Both the position numbers and the translations under genes were made by a program. From contig PTFA01000011.1 of the NCBI GenBank assembly GCA_003342895.1, positions 9,896,778-9,960,777 on the forward strand: a stretch of DNA of 64,000 bases, in the 5' to 3' direction. Below the pieces are notes generated by a model that worked only from the letters and a program-made list of their open reading frames with translations, did no database searches and was not told the origin of the DNA. The DNA comes from Casuarius casuarius. Its lineage: Eukaryota; Chordata; Aves; Casuariiformes; Casuariidae. Positions 1 through 11,393 of the stretch are shown one piece after another. The number at the start of each line of letters is the position of its first letter. The stretch's first letter is position 1.

Positions 1-2089
1 ACTTTTGTTTCAGCAGTTGCCGTTAAGGCCTTTTCTCCTGCAGTTGTACCCTCTGAGTAGGTGCCCTCTTTGCAGTGCTGCAGAGGAAGGGCAAACCAGG
101 GAGAAGCAGGACAGGGACCTTTATGATTTGCCACAGACCTGTCCCCAGAGTCACGTTAGTCATTAGATAGCTCTAATCTGGGGCTGATGACAGCAGGAGA
201 TTGGTTAAGAGGCTATATCTTGAGTTGCAGTGCATGGGAGGGTGCCCGAAAGGTTGCACCTGAGGGAAGAGGAGTGGATAGATGAGGATCCTGTGAGGGA
301 TCCAGGGCCAAGCAGGTGGCCCTGAGGAGGTCTGGGGTATCTGATGGGACAGTAGTGAAGGAAGTTTTGGAGTGAGAAGGTAGCTACAGTAAGCGGGTTT
401 GACCCAGAGGGCCTTTGGACGCAGTAGGTTTTCAGTGAGGTGGACCACGCAGGACAGCCCAGGCCAACCTAGCTGTGCAGAGGAAGCTTGTCCAGACAAG
501 GGTCCAGTTGCCAGCATATTCCAGCAACAAAGGATTGCCTGTAAATTGGTGCAGTTTTTCAGTACCTCAAGGGATGTTCAGCTGAATGTGCAGGTAATGG
601 AGCAGTTTGTGTTCCCGGGGAACATGAATGAATAAACTGCCCAGAAGATCTTTATCCTGCTGTGATGAAGGGCAAGCTACAGCATCGCCATGTGTATCAG
701 CTTAGGATTGCTATATGCTTGCCCTGTTCTGGGATGGTTCCCTGGGCACACACCGCCAGCCGTTGTCAGAGACAGAAATGGGACTGTGGGCTTCTGATGT
801 GATGACCCAGCACAGCAGTTCACATAGAGAACACCACTTTTTACCCTCGGCCACTCCCCTCCATCGTGGAAGGGGAGCGGGAACATTTCACGCAGCTGTG
901 CTTCGGGACATGCAGCAATGTCAGAGATCTCTGCGCAGGCTCCTGGCACTGTCTCTCTCCTGCTCTGCTGGGTCACCCAGTTCTGCTTCAGAGACAGCCC
1001 TCCAGGCCCAAGGGCAAACCAGCACCATACATGCTTCTGTCCTCTCCATTTGCATGTGCAAGCCATAATATGAAGAGTTTCTACTTACTCGGGGGAGTTA
1101 GTGATTTACTTTCAGCCCTGTTTACCTTACATTTTGTGCTGTATTACTGCCTGCTGCATAAATCCCCTCCAGAGTACCTGAGGTGCATTTGAAGAAACAC
1201 TGCCCTCTGAAATGCATGGGTTATAGTTGTCAGCTGCTGTAGGTCTGTCAGCATTCAAGTGTAAATTCATTTTCACACAGCATTCATAAATCAGCCCAAA
1301 TACTTCCTTCTCCTTTGTCTCTTTCCTCCTCATCATTGCTGATGTATCATGTGGCGAGTTGCTTGATGCAAGTCTCTGCTATCGGGGTAGTGTGAAATAG
1401 TCAGTACTGCACATACATTCAAGAAAATCATTTGGGCTGAGGCTTTGTTGCAAGCTGGGGACTCTGATGAAGTGGATGGGAAAGTCAGTTGTGAACACTC
1501 CCAAGCCATTTGATGAGCTTAAATGGAAAGCAGATGAAACTGGCTGGTTGTAGTAGTTTTGGTGTAACACCAGGTGAAAATGTAGCTATTCCCATGAAGC
1601 TATTGAGACTTTGAGTTTCATCAAACAGAATGGAACGATCACATGTGATCAGCAAGCACAAGTGATTGCGAAGGAAAGGAAGAATTCACATGCGCCCTGG
1701 CTACTGCTCTTGCCTGTTCAGGAGCAGCAACGTAACATGCTACATCCAGGGTGGAGGCTAGAGGAGCCCATTACAGTAATCAACTTTAACCTCTTCTGTT
1801 TCTCAAAAGAGTGATCACTGCACTTAGGACCCTGTTTCTGTTTGCTCTAGACCATGTCTTTTCAATGGCTTCCTACCTCGGTTTCAGAATTTCATGTCAT
1901 GGAGAATCTCTTGCCTTCCCAGGTTAAGTTGCTCCAATGGTTAATTACCCTCACTGTTAGAAATATGTGCCCTATTTCTAGTCTGCATGTTGGTTGCCTA
2001 CAGAGACATTATGTATGCTGAGCACTGGATAACCAGCACTTCTCTGAATACATTTGCAATTTGATAATATTGCTCTGGTTACTTCTCAT
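1..2089. other. Non-coding stretch, no gene seen
   Basis: Open frames here are at most about 129 codons, overlap on both strands and show no recognisable domain, signal peptide or consistent codon bias. No CR1, LTR, tRNA or simple-repeat signature stands out. I read it as intergenic or intronic vertebrate DNA. A short unrecognised exon cannot be excluded without alignment to related genomes. Confidence 0.7.
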
Positions 2090-2167
2090 AGCCTCTGATC
2101 CCTAGCTGGGGCAAATCAGAATTGTTCTGTTCAAGTCAGGGCAGCTGATGTATCTGGATTTGGCCCA
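2090..2167. repeat. Possible amniote palindromic repeat relic
   Basis: The run from 'tctgatccctagctgggg' through 'caaatcag', then 'ggatttggccca', has the look of the old 'aaatcag / ggcccat' palindromic repeats common in turtles, crocodilians and birds. This rests on remembered resemblance only; the copy is decayed and its ends are uncertain. Confidence 0.3.
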
Positions 2168-2212
2168 TTATTAACTACAAGTTATGATTGCTTATGACAA
2201 AAATACCCAGTG

Positions 2213-2226
2213 TTTTTTTTTTTTTT
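2213..2226. repeat. Poly-T tract (T14)
   Basis: An uninterrupted run of 14 T, followed by AAAT. It may be a simple microsatellite, or the tail of an element inserted on the minus strand. No recognisable element body lies next to it. Confidence 0.95.
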
Positions 2227-2376
2227 AAATAAGGAGAATAAGAGGTTAAACTGCTACAGATATTCATATTTAATCTGCTCCAATTACAATATGCATATCA
2301 CTTTTCAAAAAGGATTTGAGATTTCTCCCACACAGACTTAAATGTGTCCGCATGAAATATCAATGTTTTAGGCTAG

Positions 2377-2457
2377 GATTTTCAAAAGCACCTTAAGGAA
2401 ATGAGGTGCCTGCTTCTTATTGACTCTCATTGACTTCTCTGATTGCTTTTGAAATAT
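2377..2457. mobile_element. MITE-like palindromic relic
   Basis: The segment opens with 'attttcaaaagca' (2378-2390) and closes with 'tgcttttgaaatat' (2444-2457). These form near-perfect terminal inverted repeats, and the inside is 'gaggtgcct ... attgactctcattgact'. This matches my memory of a palindromic repeat widespread in sauropsids, with short inverted termini around a 'cattgac' core. It carries no coding capacity. It may be a non-autonomous DNA transposon; the family name is not assigned. Confidence 0.45.
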
Positions 2458-5400
2458 TCCATTTTTAATCATCATTGTTATGCCATAAGGAATGGTCTCC
2501 CTTATTTTCACTGACATATCCTAGATACTGCCAGTATTCATAGTTGCCATATCCAGCCCATAAAATAGAATAAAATAAACTAAAACATTGAGTTTTTTCA
2601 ATGGACAAGTGCTCAATGTGCTATTGATAGTGGGAGTCAAGCACCATTAAGGCCTTCACAGGGTCCTTATGCTTAAGCTACATGCTTGAATGCTGCTTCT
2701 GCATTTGAAAAGTTTTACTTGTCTTTGCCAGGCACCTGCACTGTGTTTGGACAGCCTCATTTTCGCTAAGACCTGTGCCCCAGCAGTGGAGAGAGCTACA
2801 TGTCTGAAGGCTAATTTAGCAGCCAAAATGCAGTGCAGGAATTTGCGTGCCATAGGAGCCACTGGCCAAGGGACTCCGGGTGAAATTCAGGCTCCCTGCC
2901 TCCAGCCCCCTGTGTTTTGCAAGAATCTCTCAGTTTAATCAAACTCCCAGAGTTGTTCATTTCTCTCTAGCTACTGACTGTGTTGCCTGACTGTTCAAAT
3001 GCCATCAAGAAGCTGGAAAGAAGCAGCTAAGAACTCCCAGAACTGCCTGAGCTGCAAACATGGTTTAGCAAGACACTGGAATGATCTTCAGAAGTGTTTG
3101 AGTCAGAAGTTGGCAGGCATAGGGAGGCATTCATGATGTTGCTCATTGCTGGCATAATAAAAAGTTAGTATAATCCCTTTTCCTGTCTAAGATCTTTCCC
3201 TAGTGCATTTTCAGTCTCTAGCTTGACTCACTCAGACTCTCCAGCACCTTCCAGGACACCTCCCCACCCCAGTGCTACATCTTTTGGATAAGATCCCAGA
3301 TCTAACACTGTATCTGCATGCTCCTGCAAGCCACACTACCACAACTGCATGCTTAGAGGGTCTAAGCATGGACCTTTGTCTTTTCCCCATATATCATCAC
3401 AGAACCACCCTTTCCATTTGCACTCAAGTTTGACTGCAATGTGTGTTGCTTAAAGCTAGAGGCAGTGGAGTAAGCAAATCGGGGACTGAACTTGTGAACT
3501 GCTGGCTCTGGGAGTGACTCCTGCTCATGCACAGGCCCTGTTTGGCTTCTGTAGTTCTAATCATGTAAGGAAGAGCTGCAGACTCTGTTGGGGCCAGAAA
3601 ATGTGTATCAGCTTCTCAGCATCCTTGCTTGCCCCTTCACAGGTGGCAAAGCCCTGAGTTGCAGGGGATGACCAGGCTGTATGTACAAGATCTATCTTTT
3701 TTTCCTTTCAAGTGCCACGAAAACTTTGGCTATTGATTATAAGCAAAGTTTTGTTAGGAAGGGGCAGGAAGAAGTGGGTTTGGTGAGAAATGCAGAAATC
3801 CCATTTTAACAGCTCAGAGGCCTCTACAGATTAATAGAATTAATTTATCATGTGGGGCGTTAATTGAAGAATGTTCTGAGGTTAAGGGCAAGGTCAGCTC
3901 TTTACGGTGTAATGTCTCCTACATAATTCACTTGCCAAACCATCAAGGCAATCTGTGCAGAGTAATAATGAAGGATGGACTCTTTCTGCTCCCAGGATCT
4001 CAAGGAACATAACCTTGTATTACAGATAACTAAGTAAAATTTGCAGGAAGGTACATGGCAGGTGTTCTTTTGGATGAGACTTTTAGAGCTATTTAATTCT
4101 TTAGATCTGAAATTCCAGATCGGGTCTGGATAGAATACAAAGGGGCACTTCTGATGCAGCACAAGGTATTTGGTACCTTTGCCACAGTGTATTAACAGTA
4201 CTTAGCTTGAGGACACAGCCCTCCTGCCAGTGAGTTAACAGTCTCACCCTTCAGCCATCCAAGGAGCCAATCAATAAAAAAAACAACTCAGGATTTGTTA
4301 CTGTGCTTTGTTATTCCACTAGCCTGGGCCAGAAAGGATCACTAACTAGCTGCAGCGAACACCCAGCAAAACACGCTGGCAGGAAGGACTTGGCTCAGGT
4401 TTGTTTGCTGGTGGGAGAAGGGGTGGTAGAACAGGCTGCGACTGCAGGTGCTGGAGCAATGCCAGCACGAAAGTTGTTCAGGCTCCCCAAACCGAATGAG
4501 CAGGGGGAGATATACACGCTCCTGCTGCACAGCCGGGGATTTACCCTGCAGGCTCTCCAGCTTATCTCAGGTGTCCCGGCCAGGGCCAGGCTGAGGCAGG
4601 TGCCTGAGTTTAGAGCAGGGGGGACACAGAAGCCAGCTCAAGGGGGAGGGAAGAGTAAAGAGGCACAAGCAGATGAGTCAGCCTGGGGCTAGGCTTTTGT
4701 CTCATTGCCTTTGTGCTGGCAAAGGAGAAATGCAGTGCAGGTAAGGCTATAGCTACTTCTCACTAAACAGCTAGCCCTTATATCTCTGGTGGTGGGTGGT
4801 AACTTCAAATCGTGGAGCCAATCCTCTGTTCAGGCGAAGCCCCACTTGAGGGGCTAGCCTGAGTCAAGCTTTGAGCATTTGGCCTGCTTATGGCTATTTG
4901 CTTAGCAGACAGGAGGAATCCGACTCCCCGCTGCTGCTAGCGGTTCTTTCTGCCACACACATGCAGTGATTGGAGTGAGCAGGATGGGAGATTAATAAGT
5001 GCTCCAAACCCTCTCTATATACCAGCACAATACACCAGGCAGAACCTGTGTTTGATTTCATACATCGTTTATAACTTGTTGCTCTCTGGCAGCAAAGTCA
5101 ACAGGTCTTCTGCTAACCAGATGATGGAGTGAGCATGAGAGACAGCAGAGAGCATAGGAAGAGAAGCAAGCAGAGGAAGAGGTATTTTGTTCTTGTTTGT
5201 TAATGTCTGGGGGCCAAGGGTGGAAGCAGGCAGCACTGCTTTATACACTGCTGTACTGAAAACATCACTGTGCACAAGGCACAATGTTTCCAAAAATCTG
5301 GACAATACAGGCATAGAGCAAAGTATATATCTGTCTGCTATATCCATCAAATTTGGTAAGGAGGTGCTTGCAAATAGTTGCAGACGTTTGCTGCAGACAG

Positions 5401-5748
5401 AGAGGTGGTTACATATGCAGCTAGCCGCTTAGCCTGTAGTGGTGTGGTGGTGCTGAGAAAGATGTGTGGAAGTATTATCCTAGATCTTTCATTCGGAGAG
5501 CTGTATATCCAAGCTCTGAAGCATCCTGGCATCACTAAGAGCACAGGCATAGTTCTTAGTCATCTCAGTCATCTTTGTTCAGAGCTGCATTGCATCATGG
5601 AAGCAAATGACTTGTTTGAGCAAGTGCTGCAGTTCCTTCCAGCGGCATGTGGTCTGGCGGGCAAACACCAAGCCAAAGACTGTCTCAGTGTGACCCCGTG
5701 CATGTTACTAGAAGTTGGATTAAGCTTGCAGACTGAGAAACCTGAACT
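2458..5748. other. Non-coding stretch, no gene seen
   Basis: The 129-codon frame at 4303-4692 is the longest here. It lies in a locally GC-richer patch, has no recognisable domain, and is overlapped by an antisense frame (4342-4530), as expected by chance. No repeat family was recognised. Confidence 0.7.
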
Positions 5749-5778
5749 TAGCTGTGTCTTTGAGCAAAGACACAGCTA
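5749..5778. repeat. Perfect 13-bp inverted repeat, 4-nt loop
   Basis: Arms 'tagctgtgtcttt' (5749-5761) and 'aaagacacagcta' (5766-5778) are exact reverse complements around the loop 'gagc'. I checked pairing base by base; it stops at both outer flanks. The stem is too short for an ordinary microRNA precursor. It may be a chance or template-switch palindrome, or a protein-binding site. Confidence 0.9.
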
Positions 5779-6184
5779 GTGTGTATCTAATCAACGCAGT
5801 CAGATTACTGCAGAGCCTGTCACTCTGAAGCAGGCATCTCTATGTGGTGGTCTGTGTTGCTTGCTCTGCAGCAATTCATTGACTAGATCTCCATTGACTG
5901 TTGAGCTGAATCCCACCCTGGCTGACCCTCTTCAACAGTCCTATTTACCAGAAAGGATTTTGCTTTCCTCTGACATCAACTGGTGGTTTTGCAAAGCCTA
6001 ACTGGTACATGGTGGGAGGATAACAGCTCTGCCATAGCACAGACTCACTAAGGTTCATTCTGGACCCTGCAGCTTGCCAGACCATACAGATCCAGGCTTC
6101 AAGGAGAGGGTCTGCGTTAGTTGAATTGGTCAAGACACATAGCGACAAAGACGACTCAGAAACAAAGAGCTGGTGTCCATCAAC

Positions 6185-6812
6185 ACAGCACAGGAGGTTC
6201 CTTCGTTTCTAACCAGAGGAAATCTGGACAACAGGACAGAAGGCACCCTCAGAAATTTTTTGGAGGGTAACAAGCTAGGCAAGGGGGAAGCAGCTAATCT
6301 GCTCAGGGGCGGAGCTGCTGTTCGGAGGAGCCATGACAGGCTAGAGAAGGAGGCTAACAGGAACCTCATGAAGTTCAGCAAAGAAGGCAGTCTTACATGT
6401 GGGATGGAATGACCACATGCAGCCCAACAGGCTGGGGGCAATTTGCAACTAAGCAGCTTTGGCGAGCAGGACCTAGGAGTCCTCGTGAACAAGTTGAGTA
6501 GGAGTCACTGTGCCCCTGCAGCAAAGGGCTGCACACCAGCCCACATCTTGGGCTTCGTTTGCAAGAGTGCAGCCAGCAGGCTGAGGGTAGTGATCCTTCT
6601 CCTCTATTTAGCATCTGTGAAACTCCATCTGGAGTGCCAGGTCCAGTTCCAAGTTGCACAATAGAAGAAAAACAGTCACATGCAGAAGCAGTCGAGTGGA
6701 GGCCACCAAGATGGCTGGGACTGGAGCGCACTACGGACAAGGAGAAGCTGAGAGAGATAGGTCTGCTCATCCTGGAGAAGATGAAGAAGGAAAAAGGAGT
6801 CTGAGAGACTGA
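6185..6812 (+). mobile_element. CR1 non-LTR retrotransposon fragment (3' part of ORF2)
   Basis: This is the clearest mobile element in the window. In order it contains decayed versions of typical CR1 ORF2 landmarks: 'ggacagaaggcaccctcag', 'aggaacctcatgaagttcag', 'ggacctaggagtcctcgtg', 'agtgcagccagcaggctgag', 'catctggagtgccaggtcca', 'ggccaccaagatggctggga' and 'aagctgagagagataggtct'. These correspond to the stretch from just before the reverse-transcriptase catalytic box to the RT C-terminal region. The catalytic box itself is eroded: the Asp-Asp codons expected after the 'cctcag...ttttt' stretch are missing. The frame is broken by many stops and indels. The 5' part and the 3' terminal repeat are absent, as expected of a 5'-truncated copy that later decayed. 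The neighbours are plain intergenic DNA. CR1 is the dominant LINE of birds and other sauropsids, so this supports the taxonomic call. Subfamily not determined. Confidence 0.9.
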
Positions 6813-9800
6813 AGACAGTGCCCTATGACTTGTTCATCTCCAGAGCTGCCCCATAGGGAGGACTAAAACCCTGGTATTACTGTTGGTTATTATGCCCTCT
6901 GAGCTCTCATAGCAGATATCCATGCAATGAATCCAACCAGCCCAGCTCTATTAGTGAGCCCTAAGAAGATCAAAGATGATGCCACAAGATGAAGTGTCTG
7001 TTTTACATATCTTAAAAGCTTAAGAAAAATGAAAACATATACAAAGAACCTGTATTAGGCTACTTTTATTGAAGATGGAAAGCCAACTCAAAGGTGAGGA
7101 TTTGTGCCAGACTTAAAGCTTCCCTGTGACCACATTTCATCTTCCTTCTTAAGTTGCATTATGATACAATCTAATTATAGCATCACACAGTTCCTCACAG
7201 AGAGTATGCTTTTGAAGCAGCACAGCAAGTTTCTGAAAGTCACATAATTAGGGCTTTTTGTTGTCACAGGACCCATGGCACCTACTAGAGAGGTAGAAAA
7301 GAAGATGCGCTAGGAATAGTCACAGGTAGGGGCTGACAATAGCTCTCCAGGAGCACAACTGCCCCTGTGAGGTGAGATGGATGCACAGCTAAGTTTCAAG
7401 GCACCCCAAAGTGTCTTGCCTCAGCTACCCTTGCTGTAGCAGAGATTGAAGTTACTAAAAAGTACCTGCATCAGCTTAGTCTAACTACTAGACACACAAA
7501 ACAGCCACAGGAAACAAGGAAGTGTGCCTGACATGCTTAGGAACTGTAGACTGGCCACTCATGGCTTACACATATTTAAGAAGAGAAAACAATTCCTAAT
7601 ATCTTAGTGTTTATTATGTTAGTATCTTGGTATCAAACAAACCTTAACAAAGTGTTGCTTCAGCCTCCCCTTCCCATCCTAAAGCTCTTCCTCTGCTCCA
7701 GGAAGGGATTGCCTTCCTTCCCCAGATCCAGTTTCCCCGAGCTTGCACTGCCAAAGCCAGGATTTAGACATGCAACAACAAAACAGCTCTAACAAGATGC
7801 TAGACTAACCCAGGAAAGCAGAACTCAGATAAACAGATGCCCCCCCAAAGGTGTACTTCAAGATGGGGGGGAAAAAGGAAAAGATCCTTACCCTTCTCTG
7901 AAGTCAGCTAACCACCCTAACAGCGGTAAGGGATGTGGGGTTTTATAGACAGCTTTCCCCTTCGTCACCCATTTTAAGGGGGAGTGCACTCATTTCCACC
8001 CTTTCCCAGGTGCCTCGCTGCTACTCACCTGACATATTAGTTCTCTATTTATGGACTCCCCTTCACCACCAACATGGTAAGGACTCAACTCTAATTGAAG
8101 TTTATTAAGGGCATGCTTGTGTTTATTTCTTTTAGTGCTGGAGTGTTGTCTCTCAAGTAGGCCACTTTCTTTCCTACCTTGTGCATTTGTTTTTTCTTTC
8201 TCTTCAAGGACTTACAGGTATTAGTTGGCTCCCCTCTTAGTCTTCAATTTGCTTTAGTAAATGAACTAAGTCCTTTTAATCACTTGCCACAGTGAAGGCT
8301 CTTCATTCATTCAGACATTTTCATGTTTTTCCCTAATTTAGGTTTAGCCCTGCCTAGCCTGGGCTGCAGACTGGATTTGAACTGAGGTTGTACCAGCACC
8401 TTTTACACTGCCTTCTCTTTTTGTCCTGGAAAAAATCTCAAAAAATAGAGTCTTACAGGTGTTTTGTTCTACTGAAAATTGATTGAGCTTGAAATACATG
8501 TTGTAGCAAGCCTGTCAGTCTGCTTTATTCCTTCATTTCTGACAGTTGTTTGAGATATTCTTGAGAGCTTGCTTGTGTCTGTGTTGGCCTTAATGCACTT
8601 ACAGATGATAGAAAAGTCATAGTAGCACTACTGGCCTCCACCTGTGACCACTGCATTTAACGTCTTGTTCCTGAATGCATTAAAGAGGTGTTCTCAGCCA
8701 TCACTTTAAATTCTGTAGCACAGAGAAAATTCATGGGCAATTTGTGATAAATTCTCTTTCAGTGCTACAGCTCCACTTTATGAACTTGGCAAGTTGTACT
8801 CACTGTCATAGAAGGAATAACTTGGAGCATTTCAACTTGCTCTGTCACAGATTTGGCCATGATTCCTCTCTCTGGATGTTTGCTGTGTTGAGCTGTGTTG
8901 ACTCCTGTGCCCCATGGTCTTGGCACTTTAAGGCCCAGGAATCTGGACAGAGTGCAGGCACTGCCCTGGCTCAGGGTCTCTCAGGACACCCCCAGATCCA
9001 GCTCTTTTGTCAGACCTCTCCCTGCTGAGAGGTGGGATTTGCAGTTCTCTGGCAGTAATGTGTCCACGTAGTCCAAATTCATGCTTTCCCAAAACATCAG
9101 CTATGTTGCAGCCACTCAATTCTCCAGGGACACCTGCTAGTAATTGCAGATAACACACACCAGCAGAGTTGCCATTTCAGTTGGCATCAATATGAAGTAC
9201 CTGATCTACATGAAACAATAAGTCCAGCATGAATTTTTTAAGTACTCTGGAGTGTTTCTTGGGTTGACAGCAGGTTCTTTAGGGTCACCCAGGAGCTGCC
9301 TGTGCCCTTCGCAGTTTGTCTGCTGAACTTGGAGTTCTGGCCATGTGACACAAATTGGATCTTTTTAAGAGATCCAGCAAACTAGGCATGTAGGGTAGTA
9401 ATAGAAGATGGACATACAGATTAAACGTACACATCATTGATCCTTATCTGACCTGGCTTGGTAGTGACCAAGAGCATTACTTAGCCATTCTGGGATCTTC
9501 ACAAAGTGAGCTGGAGTGACACAGGACTCTGATGTACATGTCTCCAAGGTATTGTAGAAGGAGACTAAATGCTTATAAGAACTGCTGAATCCACCAGGCA
9601 GCAAGGCATCAGAAGGTCAGGGCTGGCAGTGCTAAATGTCCGTGTCCTCATGTGATCTTGGCCCTTGGTGGTCAGGCATTATGGAAGTAGGCATGGCATT
9701 AACAAGCTGCAGGCATCTTTACTTCCACTACTTTGAAATGACTGAATCGCGCCTGAAAATCAAGTGTCCCTCACAGCTTCCCATGGCTTGGCTTGGGCAA

Positions 9801-11365
9801 GCTTCATGGCCCTATGAGCTACACACAAAAACCTTTATATCGGAGAGAGCCGCAAGATACATATCCCACATCTCAGAGGGCCAAACGGAGGGGAAAGTCA
9901 GTGGCTGGTTCACACCCACAGGGGATAACATTTCACAGGCAACTTGGTGATGCCCTGTGGAACGGGTCTGACCAGATATTGACCGGGGTGTTCAGTGGGG
10001 CTGGCATATTAGCTACCGCTGCTGGCTCACCCCGATGCTGGTCAGGCAGTATACTGAAATAGCACCCACACTGCTTATGAGCTGTATGCAAGTGAGGAGC
10101 CCCAGCTGGACCATGTCTCGCATACAGGTGCTAATGCTTTCTCTAATCTGAAGTTTCATGGTCTTTGACAGCCTCTGGCAGGATGAATGCATTTCTCAGG
10201 AGAGCAAGCTGCTAGCCAACAAGGTTATAGAAATAAAAAAGTGGTCTGTGCCTCTTAAGTAAGTGGGCATTAGTCACCTTAATCCTGCTGGGCCTAAGAC
10301 AGCAAATACAGGAACTTCCCATTTGTACTATTTTTGGAAGCATCATGATTTTCAGACCACTCTCCTCATGCTTTTTAGACCTGAACCATGATTTTCAAGT
10401 GCTTGAAGTTGTCAGCACTGGTATTAGTCAGGCAAGAGAGGGGTGCATGGGAGAGAGGAGATGCAACAGGAACAAAATTCAGCCTGGACGTTTCTGATGC
10501 AAATGACCACCTGCAAGTTGATCGAAGTCTCATCATGTCTCATGAAACTAGAGTGTGTTTCATGTGTCAGAAACATTTCAGACAACCTCTTGCCACTGGC
10601 AGATCTTATAATTAGGGGCTAGCAAGTGTCTGCGCTCACTGCTCTGTTCTGGCTGGCATCACACCCACAAGGCAGCTTTATCAACTCTTTACTTCAAAGG
10701 TAAAAGACTTACCTGTTGTTTCAATATCAATGAGACATTAACTGATTTCAATGAAAGGTTAATTCCAGCATATAAGTAGAACTCTGTTCTTAATATTTTT
10801 ATTAGGTTTAGTTGTCTTAACTTTTGTCTAAAATTATTTAGAAGATAATTAAGTCCCGCTGGTGCCTGGAGTACTACGAACAGAAGAAAGGTTCAAATGC
10901 TGGTAAATCTGTCTTCCTGTCTGCCTTATAAATGCAGAGAGAAATAATTGTAATGAAAATACATGGGACTGTCTTCTACAATAGAGTGCAGTAGCAGGAT
11001 ACCTTCTTACACATCTCTTCCCCTCCCTCCAAAGGCCAAATTTGCAGAAATCTTCACAGCTGGATTCACAGCTGGATACTGAACTCTTTCAGATTCTGGC
11101 TGCAAGTGGCACAGCCTGAGTGCTGTGCACCAGATTGCAGTGCCTACAAGGTAACTAAGTCCTCTGGAAATCTGGTTTCCATTTTAGGCTTCAAGTGAGC
11201 CTATCCTTTTGGGAGGAGAAGGCACCAGTACTGTACAAGTCAATGAACAGATTCTAATAGCTACAGAGACAAGCCGAAAGTGCCACTAACCTCTAATATT
11301 TAAATCCCGCAAGATATTTTTCAAAGTTCTCCAGTGCAGTTCATGATAGCGTTAACAAATACATG
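6813..11365. other. Non-coding stretch, no gene seen
   Basis: No coding frame of note; the longest are about 104 codons at 9636-9950 and 94 codons at 8744-9028. Small direct repeats occur, such as two adjacent copies of 'gctgtgttga' at 8882-8901 and two copies of 'catgattttca' at 10344 and 10387. A weak MIR-like phrase, 'ggatttgaactgaggtt', lies near 8373. Nothing here supports a gene. Confidence 0.7.
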
Positions 11366-11393
11366 CAATGTATATAAGACAATGTATATAAGA
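11366..11393. repeat. Tandem duplication of a 14-bp TATATAAG-containing unit
   Basis: Two perfect head-to-tail copies of 'caatgtatataaga' occupy 11366-11379 and 11380-11393. Each copy contains a TATATAA sequence, which would give a doubled TATA-like box, but no CpG island, initiator or downstream exon supports a promoter. A small replication-slippage duplication is the simplest reading. Confidence 0.9.
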
